A stretch of DNA of 64,000 nt from Asterias amurensis (Eukaryota; Echinodermata; Asteroidea; Forcipulatida; Asteriidae). Position numbers and translations under genes: made by a program. This document shows positions 1-12,894 of the stretch, piece after piece. A model generated the notes under the pieces. It was not told where the DNA came from. It saw nothing but the letters and a program-made list of their open reading frames with translations, and ran no database searches. The DNA lies in assembly GCF_032118995.1 (NCBI RefSeq), contig NC_092657.1, positions 6,154,391 through 6,218,390 on the forward strand. Reading direction: 5' to 3'. Positions within the stretch are counted from its first letter, which is position 1, and every line of letters begins with the position of its first letter.

Positions 1-1170
1 CAGGACTAATTATACGTCGATTAATCAGACTTTTAAGTATTAAAATACGAAATACAAGGTTAAATATTCAGTTTCAAAGTTGTTTCAGTATTGATATTCA
101 TTGTAAACAACAAACGATGGTGACTCCTTGTTTTTCGAGTGCATGATGAAGTAGCAGACTGTCTCTTTGTGGACAACATAGGGAGCGTGCACAACTCTAG
201 TTAGCTAATCCGACTTACTAGCAACACATGTTCTGTTTTGACGAGATGTGTAGTAGTTGTTAAATCATTACTAATGTAATACTCAGTATTCCTATGTCAT
301 TCTATATTTTGTTGTCGTTCAAATTATCCGAATAAGACAATTTACCTACATAATAGACAGACTGTGTGTCATTTATTTTCTGGAAAATAATTTTGCTTTC
401 GGAAATTGATGTATCAAGTATAGAAAACACAGAAAAATAAAGTATATAGTTTTCAAAATAATATGCTGACTAAAACATTTTTGCTAATCGTCTATAGTTT
501 TAGTAATGATTAACGTATAGTTAATTATAAAAGATATGATTATATACTGCTCTGCCTTACTAAAGTTTCTACTGCAATTACGTATGTTAAAAGTAAGAAT
601 ATTGGATCCCATTTTCTGATTATGTGAACCAAACCCTCATAACATTGAGTAGAGTAATTGTTGTTTCAATTTCAAGCACGTTTAGAATGCTACATTATGG
701 CAATAAATATTGTGTTGGTCCAATCTGTCACAAAATGTATAACAAGGTCAATGGTGGCACCGAAAAAACAAGTTGCCAACAGTAACAGATTCATCAAACA
801 ATTTTCATCAGACAATTAAAGGAACTTGGTCTTTGCTAACCAAACAACTGGTGTAAGCACTTTATGTAATCCACCATATACATGAACTAATAAACCTCTA
901 GAAGTTTGAGATCGATCGGCCATCGATGCAAACGAGAAAGACATTAAAAAACGCTCACTGAGCGATAAACTACAAAAACGAAATAAGATTATTTGTTTCT
1001 CAACAAAATACGACATTGCCAACAATAATATTTCATGGGATGTTTTCTACTATCATCATCATTAGACCCTGTAAGTTTTATGTTAATCTGTGATCTTTTC
1101 GATTTTTGTTTCTTACCATTCTGTCACATCCTTTAAGTTTATCAATCATTTACCCTGTCAGTCTCATGTA
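1..1170. other. AT-rich stretch, no gene seen
   Basis: Reading frames are short and chance-like on both strands. I recognise no splice-bounded coding segment or repeat family. Confidence 0.5.
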
Positions 1171-2096
1171 GCCTTGCTCAAGGCAGTCGCGTTATTCACT
1201 CCGAAAAGACACCGCTGTAAACCCACCCGTATACACGGTGCTTACTGTGCGTATAGACTGTGCAAGTCTCACACGTAGCGAAAACGAGAACTTAATTCGA
1301 AAAAAAATATATTTTTGTACAAAACCAAATTGTATTGAAATTGTTATTTGTTAAAAAATTCTTAAAGATTATTATTTTTAACGTACTTTTTGTATAATTA
1401 TTATTTTAATTCGTGTACATAATAATTGTTTTGTTTAAATTAACGTAAATATTATACATTTATCGGGACGAGGATCGCTGTTCGACATCGACCTGGATGG
1501 TTTTTCTAACAAACCCCGTTTGTGAATTACGTCCAATTGGTGCGATCATCACATAGGTTCAGCGATAATGGGAACGTCAATTGGGTAATATTCTTAATTG
1601 TTTAGAGTAAACCGGAAACTGGAGGTCAAGTTTTTTTCTTTAGTTTTCTTCGTTAATTTGTTGAATTGATTTTACTTTTCTGTTTTTAATCACTTATTTT
1701 TACATTCCCAAGAACATATTCACTTTTTAGAGTCATAACTTATGTTGAACTAAAATTATTGACAGAACAAAATCTCCCCAACGTAAAACTCCATTAGGTT
1801 GGGACCACAATGGTCCCGGAAGTTCAATTTCTCGCGAGACTTGCACAGTCTATTCACGCCGCACGACCCAACCGTATACACGTCACATCGCTCAACGCAC
1901 ACCGTACGACTACTGTGCACAAGTCATCCGCACTTATACCACTAACCCGCATGCGGAGGCCCTCAGGCCGACGCATGCGGGTAGCGTACGGGGGCATATC
2001 GGTTCGATTTTAAGCACAATGCATACGGCCGGGTGGGTTTTAATACAGCGGCGGTCTTTTTTTCAGATTGTATAATTCGAGTGCCTTGAGCAAGAC
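1171..2096. mobile_element. Foldback DNA element with inverted ends
   Basis: GCCTTGCTCAAGGCA near 1171 is mirrored by TGCCTTGAGCAAGAC ending at 2096. The similarity runs inward for about 100 bases on both arms (for example CCGCTGTAAACCCACCCG against the complement of CGGGTGGGTTTTAATACAGC). It has no transposase reading frame, so it is non-autonomous. Confidence 0.6.
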
Positions 2097-2508
2097 TAGT
2101 TTCATGGAGCATTATTTGAATAGCATGTGATATCGGGATACGCATCTGTTTGTCGCCCTCTTGAGTATGTCATGCAATTGTTATTGTCTGCTGTTCCGAC
2201 ACTGTTGTCGTGAATAGTTTTCTTTTATTTTAGTTTTTGAGGTTCAGATGTAGAACAAAATTATAAGATTTTCTGAACCATCCCAAAGCCATAAATGTTG
2301 TTGCTTACTATATCTAGTGACATATGTTAGAAAGTAATTCAAAAATGCGACCTCAATTTTATTTCTCTTCCGGTTCCAGTATTGCGATCAAACTTTACAT
2401 TAACAAGTTTTGCAGTAATTTGGGTGAAGATAGGAAAAAGTATGCTAATTTTGGTTGTACACACCCAGACACCGATGTGTGCTAGCACTGTATATTAAGT
2501 GCTTTCCA

Positions 2509-2607
2509 ATTTCTGTGAAAATATACAAATAAGTTCCCCATAACACAAGATTCGACTTTTCAATTTCTGTGAAAATATACAAATAAGTTCCCCATAACAC
2601 AAGATTC
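2509..2607. repeat. Two-copy 50-bp direct duplication
   Basis: A segment running from CAATTTCTGTGAAAATATAC to CCATAACACAAGATTC is repeated immediately and without change apart from the joint. Confidence 0.85.
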
Positions 2608-3084
2608 AGTGACGTCGAAGGTAAAAGTTGGGGTAAAGTTCAGATTCAGACTAAAGATCGGGTTTGAAAAATAGCATATTTTTCAATTTCAATTAACAAT
2701 AACAATAGAGATAGAGGAACAGTTTGAAGAACAGACTCCTAAATCTAGTTATGTTTAACAAACTCTTTAAATCCCGTGTAATTTCAGTTGTTATTTAAAA
2801 ACAAATACAGAAACAAATTAAAAATTAAATAACACTGGGTTGTTGTTCAATCACATCAAATGTTTTTTGCTTATCTTTGTTTGAATTTTTCGTCGTACCA
2901 GAGCCGATTTTAAAAAGAGCTAAGATTGATCATAAACTGCAAATCAATCGTAGTTGCTTAGTAAAGTGTGATGTCACAATGCAAATTACTCTGGTGATAC
3001 TGACAATTTGTCTTACGATACATTTTATTGCTTTGTGAAAATTAATCGGCTGATGTCAAAGCTGCAGCTCGCTACAAGGCAGTC

Positions 3085-3645
3085 AAAACTACAGCACACG
3101 GCATTCGGTACCAGAGCTGCAGCACACGGCATGCGGTACCAGAGCTACAGCAAACAACAGGCTGTATCAGACCTACAGCACACGGTATTCGGTACCAGAG
3201 CAACAGCACGGGGCATGCGGTACCAGAGCTGCAGCACACGGCATGCGGTACCAAAGCTACAGCACACGGCATGCGGTACCAGAGCTACAGCAAACAACAG
3301 GCGGTATCAGACCTACAGCACACGGTATTCGGTACCAGAGCAACAGCACGGGGCATGCGGTACCAGAGCTGCAGCACACGGCATGCGGTACCAAAGCTAC
3401 AGCACACGGCACGCGGTACCAGAGCTACATCACACGGCACGCGGTACCCAGAGCTACAGCACACGGCATGCGGTACCAGAGCTACAGCACACGGCATGCG
3501 ATACCAGAGCTGCAGCAAACGGCATGGGGTATCAGAGCTGCAGCACACGGCATTCTGTACCAGAGCTGCAACACACGGCATTCGGTACCAGAGCTGCAGC
3601 ACACGGTGGTACGTCGCGGTGCAAGAGCTGCAACACACAGCACGA
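3085..3645. repeat. 28-bp minisatellite, about 20 copies
   Basis: The unit holds AGAGCTGCAGCACACGGCAT followed by GCGGTACC, so PstI, SphI and KpnI-type palindromes recur every 28 bases. A higher-order block of about 140 bases (five units, including the variant CAGCAAACAACAGG) occurs twice near 3144 and 3284. Since 28 is not a multiple of three and the unit has no stops, frames stay open on both strands. They are not genes. Confidence 0.95.
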
Positions 3646-3736
3646 GACTACGGAGTGTTTACTTTGACAAATCATTTTTTGTTTACTCATTTTGGATGCT
3701 ATCAACTAAAAACACATTGACACATTTACTTTAAGT

Positions 3737-5221
3737 ATAAAAACAAGTGTCAACCTGACCCAAAGTTAGGGTCAGCCTTGCTTAGGTTTACCTTACTTTG
3801 AGTCAGTGTCAAAACAACGGTTATGTTTGGTTGCGTTGGGCACAATTTGACAAAGTCGTTTGATAAAGTTAAAGGGTCTGTCAAAGGTAAACTGGTATTC
3901 ATGTCAGAGGTAAGGCTCCAAAACGAATCCGAACATTGTTCACTTATACGTCTAATCCTCAGCTGTCCGACAAAGTGGCCAGTACAGCAATTGCTGTCGT
4001 TTGTATTAGCTGTTCCAATTTAGGAGTATGAGCGGCTATTGCCGTCGGCAAGGTGTTCAATTACCTCACTTCCCTCAATCTTGTCAAAATCCTTTAGGAA
4101 ATCTACACGACTTTTGATTCTTCTAAAAATACTTGGCTTTCTACGAAATAGTTAGATCCTATCTACATACAGACACGATAAGGAGGCCGTCGCTCTCGTT
4201 CAAAAGGACGAGCAGTGACCGGAATCAACACAGAAAAGACAATAACTGACGTCAAAACTACACTTTATTATCATGTTCTAATTTAATCATCCAATACACA
4301 AGACACAATAATAATGATAACAATTACTGGCATTAAGTACGCTCCCCACAGTACACTATATCACAGCGATTACACAAACTGATAAAACCCCATATTCTGA
4401 ACATCCAAGAAAGAAACTTCTAATAAACTTTTTGTTTTGACGTCTCCTTTTCTGTCACATATCCCCGTCTTTAGCCTGCGCTTCATTCACTAATTAATAA
4501 CCTTTCCCCTAAAGTCGTCCCACATGTGTCCTTTGTGGTCAAACCAGTTCCTTCCCTCAAACCCCCTTATGTTTTCCTACTCATTGTTTAACCCTTCCTT
4601 TTTTATGCATGCCTTCCACTCATTCGTGTATTTTCACTTCACTGCTTATGTTACACTTAGTTACCTGTCCATGTGTCCGTCGATGATAACCAAAAACATA
4701 TCTGAAATTCATTATCGAGTATACTCGTTATATCAACTTGAAGGAGGGGCTACAAAAACTGGGCCCTGGTGAAGCTTACAATCGTTCAAATGTTTAAACA
4801 AACCTATAAGTGTATTCTTTCATAATTTGTTTACATTTAAAATATCAAGTGAAAACCCCAAGTAGCTTAGCAGAAAATAGTTCGTAGTTTAGTGGCGCAG
4901 TGATGCTTTCTTAGTGGGAGTTATTAACAGATAATATACAAGGACATAATATTAATCCAAGAGAGTTGCAAACAAATTACAAAATTAACCAAACGGTCAC
5001 ACACAAGTCTACCGTAGACACCATTGTGATTTTTTTCAACAATAAGTGTGGCCTTGTACATTTTGTTTTCTAGCAGGCAAGACACTGCACTGGTCATAAT
5101 TAGAAAGTTTATACACCTTCACAAGAAAATCGCGCTGTTTACAATATTCAAGCCTGCTGGAAGTCCAGGCTTCTTTGGTCTTTTTTAAATGCTCTAAAAG
5201 TCTATTTGATCATTTTTGTAT
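3737..5221. other. No gene recognised; candidate 3' end of receptor copy A
   Basis: Mostly AT-rich sequence. A minus-strand AATAAA at 4264-4269 could be the poly(A) signal of copy A, giving a 3' untranslated region of about 950 bases. Weaker alternatives exist. The rest shows no coding signal. Confidence 0.35.
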
Positions 5222-8200
5222 TTAACGGATAACGGCCACATTTGCGATGGCCACGTTCCTTCGTCTGATCACTGAAGTAATACGCTGTCTCCACATATTG
5301 CGGACGTTCTTCTTGCAGACGAAGATTAGGAACAGAAAGACGCCTTGAAGAGAGTTTATCAGGATCGACGCGTACCACACGACCGTTGAGTTAGTCAGAT
5401 TGGCCAGGAAGAAGGTCGACCACGGCACGCCTGTCATAATGCATAGCTGTAGACATGTTTCGAGAAAATCGGGAAAAAAAAATATAATTTAAAAATTCAA
5501 ATATGTATTGACAAAAACTAAAGGTTAAAGGCAAAAGAACATTTAGCTTTGCAAAGAAATTAGCATTTTCTTGCATGAAGACTTTGTTCACCCTTAATGT
5601 GTTTACTGGGTACATTGAGGTCCATAGTTTGGTCTGCAAAGGCGACAACAATACGGAATGGGCACATTGAGGTCCAAAGTTTGGTCCACATAGGCGACTA
5701 CAATAAGGACTGGGTACATTGAGGTCCATAGTTTGGTTCACATGGGCGACTACAGTAAGGACTGGGTACATCGAGGTCCATGGTTTGGTCTACATAAGCG
5801 ACTACAGTAATTACCGGGTACATTGAGGCCCATAGTTTGGTCTACATAGGGTTTACAATAAAGACTGGGCAATATTGAGGTCCACAGTTTGGTCCACATA
5901 GGCGACTACAGTCAGGACTGGGCACGTTAAAGAGTTTTGTGTACATTAAAGCGGGGTTACATCTAGGGCTGAATCCGGTGGTTGACCACTTGTCAAACTT
6001 ATAAACAGGTCAATGGTTGAATTGGGTCCAGTTTTTTTAACTACAGAGATACAGAATGAGACTTCCAGAGCCCCGTGTGCACTAACCTTAAGGCATAGTA
6101 ACATATCATTAATTTGCTTGGATTTCCGCAGTTGTTGCCTGTTGATTCCGACTTGATTGACGGATCTCCTGTTTGCAAGAACCACTTTCATCATGTAGGC
6201 AAGGAGCAGTGCGTTCACTGCAACTACCAGTAGGACGGGGACCCCAAACAGTAGAAAGGACAGGTAGGGGTCCACAATCCAGCAGAAGCTTCCACCATAC
6301 TGCAGCCATCCCGAAGGTGCATTAAAGCTACTTGCAGCGAAACATCCGGACACAAATACCACAGGACCTCCCCACGCGTACAAACCAAACTTCCACAGCA
6401 CGGTGGTTTCTAGATACACGTGTCTGTTCGGGACACGCTGCTGCTTCATCTTGAAGGCAAGGTGGCCAGTCAGTACATTCATCCACATGAAAACGACCAG
6501 CCAAGATGCGTGTAGGACCAATGCACGCAAAGAGCACAGCCACGGTACGGTGATACCTTCTAGGAGTAGCGCAACTTGGGCCACACACATCGCGATCATC
6601 AGCTGCATTAGACACTTCCCGGGGAGAGTCCGAAGGGACGGGAATATAGCGTGTGTTACAATTGCAGTGCAAAGTGCGATAATGGACAAAGTCCCACCGA
6701 TGTTGCTCAACGTGTGAAGAGATTCTGGAAACGTCTTTGTCTTACTCTCAGAATTACAGATAATTATGGACCGGTCAGGCAGCATCCAATATTGACCGGA
6801 CGTGTAAGCTTGTCCAGAGTGTAAGAGGACGAGAGTTTGGGACTCAGAGTCCTGAATTGCGAAGTCGTCATGTCGATAAGTAAGATATTCATCACAATTT
6901 GTACTATCGAGCAGAAAGGGGTTACACAGTTTCAGAGATTGTCTTTGTGCTATGACAGTTCCGGTAGATGTACTGTGCATGTAATAAGTCTGAGTGTGGA
7001 TTAAGTCTTTCTGCCTGTATGAATCATTGTGTATCCGAAGATAGAACGAATCATCTGAGAAGTACAAATTAGAAAGACTGATGTTAACAATCGTGTAGCC
7101 CTTGCACGTTGGTATCTCTACTACTAACCCAGCATGATGGACGTGCTCGGACGATACCATTACAATTATCATATCGATTCCACATAGGAGGCCTCCAGTT
7201 TCATTGGACGACATTTTCACTATGGAATCTACGACCTGAAGGACATTGGGCGAAGCCTCAAAGTTTGGGTTTGCAAAAAGTGGCTGCAAATTGTTTGATA
7301 TGTTTGCTAGATCGCTGATATATAGATCAGGGACATACTTGATTAAGTCAGAAAGTAATATGACATCAATGGTACTAAGAACCATGTGTAATCTAGCCGG
7401 CAACACATCTGCCAAACACGCCAAGGTTGCATTCTTGGACTCTACTGTTTGGATGTCCGAGGAAGAATCTGGAAGAAACGATGATGGTATGATATCGTTC
7501 TTCACCTGCCTGCAGATGTTGTCGAATGGGTCGTAGATGTGTCCGCTACTGCAGTTACCAAGTTCTGCGTTTATGTCGTCAACAAATCCAATGATGGATT
7601 TCCTCTGAAAACCCGTGGAGTGTTTTTCTTGATCGTTAAAGTTAAAGATGAGTCCAAGTGATGAGCCTATTCCAGTAGATGAAAGTCCGAAAAAAACACA
7701 AGCGAGCCCTTTGCACTCATGGGCGGGCCTTGTGCATTTGCAGCATTCGATATTTTTAAACACGACATATGTATCATCGTCATATAATGCCGCGGCAACA
7801 CTTTCACAAGTGTGATAATGGTCTGTTTGATTTATAGACTGTAATGAAGTAAGGTTTTGTGATGGACAGCTGCTTACAACATCAGGGAAACACAAGTGTG
7901 GATCACTCACTTGTAACATCGGGGGTGATTGGACATACGTACGGCAAGCTCGGAAATCGAAAGTCTCATCTCCAATTTGAATTGGACTGGTGCTCATAAC
8001 GGCACATCTAGTCACGTTATAAAACCAAGGGTTGAGATCCCTCAGCTCTACACCATGACACAGACCGCAGTAGACATTCTTGAAGACGTAGTCGCCGGGC
8101 CCAGTATTAAAGAGAGTCAGAAACCTCTCAGTTTGAGCTCTGACCTCGTTCTCGCAATTGTCCTTCACCCAGTCGGCCGGCCAACTCGGTGGGCAGCGGT

Positions 8201-11200
8201 TGACGGCGTAGTAGCTACTTGTTGGAGTCCGTAGACCCATCTGGCTGACACAGGCCGTGAACTCGTGGAACCTCGACACTTCTACGATGTCACCATTGGT
8301 ATCGTGTAGGCAATTCTCTGTGTAGTCTTGACAGCAGTCACCGTACAACGTACACAATGTATCACAACGGCAGCTGCCTCGCCGTTTTTCGGGAGCAGCA
8401 TCAAATCGGTCATTGCAGGAACTCCCACAAAATAACCTAGCTGGGCAATAATTCGAGAAAAGTGCTTGACCTGAAAGTAATTTGTAAACGGGAGAAGGGG
8501 AGTGAGTCGTTGTTATGAAAAAAAAGGAAAAAAAAAACTAATTCCCGTATGGAGTTTATCGCTCAGTAAGCGTTTTAATCTTTAAACTTATCCGACGTAC
8601 GCCAGCGTATTCGCCAAAATGTGCATTAGTTGGCATACGCTGACTAAAACGTCAAGGTGTGACAGGGCCTCTTTATACAACTAATGCTGAACTTATAAGC
8701 CACACGCTGGCTCACGTCGATAATGTTGTACATGCACAACATTTCTCGACGACTTCGCCTTACAACGACGTATATTTAATAGCGTGCTTCAGCATGCACC
8801 GAACTCAGTCTCTGGTGATTTCGTTCAGCAGAGTGTGGGTTCGGGAGTCGTGACACTTGTGTCCTTGAGCAAGACACCACCATAACTACAATTGCTTCTC
8901 TCCACCCAGGGGTAAATGGGTACCTGTGAGCGCAGAGGTGATCTTGTGATTGATTTAGCCGAGTAGCGCATATCTGTTGCACAGGGCTGTATACTCCCCA
9001 GGGAGCTGAGATGGTTGTTATGAATGATGTAAGGCCCAGCAGTGACCAGGGGTGATAATATGAAGCGCTTTGGGTGTGAACAGAGCAATATTATATAAAC
9101 TGAATACTCCTGTTAATGCTATTTGTATCAATATTGTTGCTCAATTCCAGCCAAACAATTGCAGGGACAGATTTGAAACTTATTCATTACAAGCGCAACT
9201 TATCTTCATCTTCTTCTTCTTCTTCTTGTTCTTTCTTCTTTCTTATTGTTCGCCTACACGAACTAAATCGATTCCTGAATCCCAGAGCATGTTTTTTACA
9301 CTTATTTACACTGGAGGAGAAAGTGGAAAACCACAAACAAGTGTTGCTTTCAAAAATCCCTTTCGATGGCATTTACGAAATGGTGATAACTTTAAGCTGT
9401 GCATTTAACGAATGCATTTAAAAACGAACTTGTTGCATCGTTTCTTGTTAATGGTCAGGTTTTTTATGTACAATACTGTGCGAAATTGTTAAAAAGAAAA
9501 TAATAATGTGCAGCGTGGAAGTGGATGGCACAACGGTTATTATAGCACACCAACAAATCGCTAAGCATGAAATGTCTTCCTTGAACCAAAAAATTATAGG
9601 ATTACCAACCAAAATTCAAACGTGACTTTCAGAGCAAACAGCAGCTGAATACCTGAATAAAAAAAGCATTATGCAAAAAATATAAATTTGTTTGGTAATC
9701 CTGTGTTGTTTTCTTAACCAAGAAGAAATTTCATGCAAAACAAATGTTTGAAATTGGGCCTTGGTTTTACCGTTGTTCTCTCGTGTTGCGAGTATACGTT
9801 GACTAACTCAAGAGTACAATCTGTCGACAAGACAATAGTTCCTTTTTGTTGTTTGTACAAAGGTAAGTCAACAAATATGTTTAGTCCCTGAATCGACATG
9901 ATCTACTGATCTTTAAAGGCATTTGACACTATTGGTAATTACAAAAAAATACTTAGCATCAAAACTTATTTGGTAACGAGTAATGGGGACAGATTGATAG
10001 TATAAAACATTGTGAGAAACGGCTCCCCCTGAAGTTCGAGACCTCAGATTTAGAACTTGAGGTCTCGAAATCAAGCATCTGAAAGCACACAACTTCGTGT
10101 GACAAGGGTGTTTTTTCTTTCATTAGTATCTCGCAACTTCGACGACCGATTGTGCTCAAATTTTTACAGGTTTGTTATTGTATGCATATGTTGAGATACA
10201 CTAAGTAAGGAGACTGGTCTTTGACAATTACCAACAGTGTCAACTGTCTTTAAAAATAAAATGTCTTTGTTTAAGATGTGTACATTGCCTCAAACAAAAA
10301 TACCATGAGAGTCAGCAGATTCATTTTTCAAAAGAATTATTTCAAAATCAAGTAGTATGTTTTAATTTGTACAGTTATAGGGAAGTCGTTTCGAATACGA
10401 ATGTCCCATTTAGAATTGTTTTGCAGTTCATTATAGCTGTCACAACAAATCAAAGACGCACGTCTAGTATTATTGCTGTGCATAACACCAAACCTATGAC
10501 GCTTATCGAATGTAAGAGCTTGTAAACAAATTACTATATTTCAAGTTTTCAGAGTTAATGGAGGGGCTATTTTTAACAGTCAGAATAGCTTTCCCATTGT
10601 AAACGCGAATCACCTGGTTTATAAATGAAGTTTAATAAAAAAAAACATGGAACATGATCGCACAAAATCACCTGGCGCCCCCCCCCCCCCGGTTAGGTAA
10701 TTTTGTTGTTATTATTAATGTATTTTTAATAAACCTTCCCCAGCAATGTTTAAATCACCACATTATGCATGATAGCGCAACATTACCATTTGAAGGCAGT
10801 GGACACTCTCGGGAATTACTCAAAATAATTATTAGCATAAAACCTTACTTGGTAACGAGTAATGGGGAGAGGTTGATAGTATAAAATATTGTGAGGAAAC
10901 GGCTCCCTCTGAATTAACGAAGTTTCAAAAAAGAGGTAATTTTATACGAATTTGATTTCGAGACCTCAGATTTAGAACTTGAGGTTCCGAGACCAAGCAT
11001 CTGAAAGCACACAGCTTCGTGTGACAAAGGTGTTTTTTTCTTTCATATCGATCTCGTAACTTCGACGACCCACTGAGCCTCAGATTTCCACAGGTTTTTT
11101 GTTATGCATTTGTTGAGATACACCAAATGACAATACTGGTCTTTGAAAATTACAAATAGTGTCAAGTGTCTTTAACTAAGGGCATTTGTTTGTTGTTCCA

Positions 11201-11393
11201 AAATAAATCCCAAAATTTTTGGAATGTTTTCTCCCAATGCGTTTCTACTAAGCAAGATGTGTCTATGCTTCATGAAGTTGTGCTTACAGCTACTTTGTTT
11301 AGAAGAGACGAGGTGTTATAACTTACCATGTCCTTGAGTGCAGATTAACAGCAGACCGACTAAGAGCACACCAGCAGCCAAAGCTAGCATCAT
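5222..11393 (-). CDS. Somatomedin-B domain 7TM receptor, copy A (adhesion/Methuselah-like GPCR)
   Basis: Three-exon model: 11393-11327, 8470-6087, 5446-5222, with GT-AG junctions (donors GTAAGT and GTTAGT, acceptors TTTCAG and CTACAG). The phases agree and give 891 aa plus stop. Residues 1-23 form a signal peptide (MMLALAAGVLLVGLLLICTQ). A somatomedin-B module with the eight-Cys pattern lies at about 37-76 (CRCD at 56-59, YGDCCQDY at 65-72). The ectodomain has two FKN-x2-C-x2-C motifs and many N-glycosylation sites. Seven membrane segments run from about 612 to 865. Cys668 at the top of TM3 and Cys752 in loop 2 form the usual disulfide pair. TM3 (SWLVVFMWMNVL) and TM7 (SLQGVFLFLIFVCKKNV) are of secretin/adhesion type. 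I see no GPS motif before TM1. It is probably a cell-surface receptor signalling through G proteins; the ligand is unknown. The long uninterrupted reading frame in exon 2 has no ATG near its 5' end, so the true start is the signal-peptide exon. Confidence 0.9.
5605..5935. repeat. 52-bp tandem repeat in the TM5-TM6 intron of copy A
   Basis: About six degenerate units containing ACATTGAGGTCCATAGTTTG and GGCGACTACAGTAAGGACTG. The matching intron of copy B (16177-17069) lacks the array, so it expanded after the genes duplicated, or was lost from B. Confidence 0.9.
8790..9096 (+). mobile_element. tRNA-derived SINE, degenerate head
   Basis: It contains GTGTGGGTTCGGGAGTCGTG (decayed B box) and TGACACTTGTGTCCTTGAGC, then CACCCAGGGGTAAATGGGTA, GGGAGCTGAGATGG and GAAGCGCTTTGGGTGTG. 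This is the same order as the fuller copy at 37324. It lies in intron 1 of receptor copy A. Confidence 0.75.
9913..10253 (+). mobile_element. MITE family 1 copy (about 400-bp palindromic element)
   Basis: Ends are TTAAAGGCATTTGACACTAT and CAACTGTCTTTAAA, degenerate forms of the family ends AAAGGCAGTGGACACTATTG and its complement. The core has the GAGACCTCAGATTTAGAACT inverted pair and CACACAACTTCGTGTGACAA. Confidence 0.85.
10790..11175 (+). mobile_element. MITE family 1 copy
   Basis: GAAGGCAGTGGACACTCTCG at the left end and AGTGTCAAGTGTCTTTAA at the right. The core has TTGGTAACGAGTAATGGGGA and the CACACAGCTTCGTGTGACAA hairpin. It lies in intron 1 of copy A. Confidence 0.88.
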
Positions 11394-11450
11394 GTTAGCG
11401 TTGTTGAAGTTAGTTGTGACTGTGGACTTGGCACTAAATTGCTGCGCGTC

Positions 11451-11456
11451 TTTATA
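11451..11456 (-). promoter_or_regulatory. TATA box of receptor copy A
   Basis: TATAAA on the minus strand lies 58 bases upstream of the ATG at 11393. A start site about 30 bases downstream would give a short 5' leader. Copy B has a TATA motif at nearly the same distance, which supports it. Confidence 0.55.
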
Positions 11457-12296
11457 ACCACGGTGTTGACCCATTGTGTAACGGGACAATCAAAGCATAC
11501 ACATGGTCACGCAAGTATTAGGTTTGTTAATAGCCAAACCTGTCCATGCCGCACAAAAGGACTGCCAATCAATAATAATTTGCTTCACACACAAAATCTT
11601 GCTTTTAAGTGTATGATTGAATGCTGATTTAGTTCAGCTTTTATTTGAAAGAGAATTACACGATGTATACAGCTAAGTAGTCAACACATTGGAATAAGAT
11701 TGAATTAAAGGATTTCAAAAAGCTTACATCAATAATTAGAGCAAACGGGTTAAGGGTAGTTTAAGGATGATTGGTCTGTAGGGAGGGATACAAAGACGTA
11801 AATTACACCCGGTGAAAGTTAATAAAGGCAGCCTCCGGAACAACCTAGTGCGTATTTCCTGACGTCATAGAAATATATAGTTGGTTGTAGTTGTTGTTTA
11901 ATACTGCACCCAGGGCAACTGTCGAAGCCATAATTTAAAAGAAACAACATTGGATATGACAGCAAAATAAATCAAAGTTAAGAAATGAGCAGTTTATTGT
12001 TAACTATTGAAATGCACGATATGATTAAAAACTGTTCAATCATGGAAGCGGATCTGTCTAGAAATGGATATTTAAAAGGGGATTTCGAGAGAAATAATGG
12101 ATAACCAGAAGTTTAATGAAGACATAGGGAGGGTATTATAGTAAGAGGATCGGTCTGTTATGAAACAGTTTTAAGGACTTGAAATGCACGAGATAAAACC
12201 TGCTATATAAGGGCAAGATCAATTCACTGCAACCACTCCATCCCTCCCCTCCAAAATAAACAACCCTATGAGTTTAGCGTGACACATTTGGAAGTG

Positions 12297-12382
12297 TCGT
12301 GGTTTAAGAGTACCGAATTCAAACTCTGGTGTTTCTGATCAGCAGAGTAGGAGTTCGAATTCCCAGTCGTGACACTTGTGTC
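12297..12382 (+). mobile_element. SINE head fragment
   Basis: GTGTCGTGGTTTAAGAGTAC through GAGTTCGAATTCCCAGTCGT and TGACACTTGTGTCCTT. It is cut off exactly where a family 1 MITE begins at 12383, so the MITE inserted into the SINE. Confidence 0.75.
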
Positions 12383-12770
12383 CTTAAAGGCAGTGGACAC
12401 TATTGGTAATTACTCAAAATAATTATTAGCATTAAACCTTACTTGATGACAAGTAATGGGGAGAGGTTGATGGTATACAACATTGTGAGAAACGGCTCCC
12501 TCTGAAGTGCCATAGTTTTCGATAAAGAAGTAATTTTCCACGAATTTGATTTCGAGACCTCAGGTTTAGAACTTGAGGTCTCAAAATCAACCATCTAAAC
12601 GCACACAACTTCGTGTGACAAGGGTGTTTTTTTCTATCATCATTATCTCGCAAATTTGATGACCGATTGAGTTAAAGGTTTCACAGGTTTGTTAATTTAT
12701 GCATATGTTGAGACAAACCAACTGTGATAGCTAGTCTTTGACAATTATCAATAGTGTCCACTGCCTTTAA
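12383..12770 (+). mobile_element. MITE family 1 copy, near full length
   Basis: Clean ends: TTAAAGGCAGTGGACACTAT on the left and ATAGTGTCCACTGCCTTTAA on the right, about 388 bases. It is a good reference copy for the family. Confidence 0.92.
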
Positions 12771-12894
12771 AACATCCGGGTACTTTAGTGGAAAGTTTCC
12801 CTTGAATTATTACTAACTGACGTTCAGTAGTTTTTGAGAAATGAGTATTAGCACGTCAAACAAAAAAATCGTCTCAGCATGACGACAATTATTT

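Noticed and set aside
3008..3734. Overlapping long frames of 117-219 residues on both strands
   Set aside because: They lie in a 28-bp tandem repeat without stop codons; several frames are open at once and no known domain appears.
7100..7350. GPS cleavage motif near the receptor's membrane-proximal region
   Set aside because: No C-x-W plus HL/T pattern found in either paralogue anywhere before TM1.
6109..8234. Frames of about 60-114 residues inside the receptor exon on both strands
   Set aside because: Shadows of the true minus-strand coding exon; the same applies at 17065-18793 and 26830-27570.
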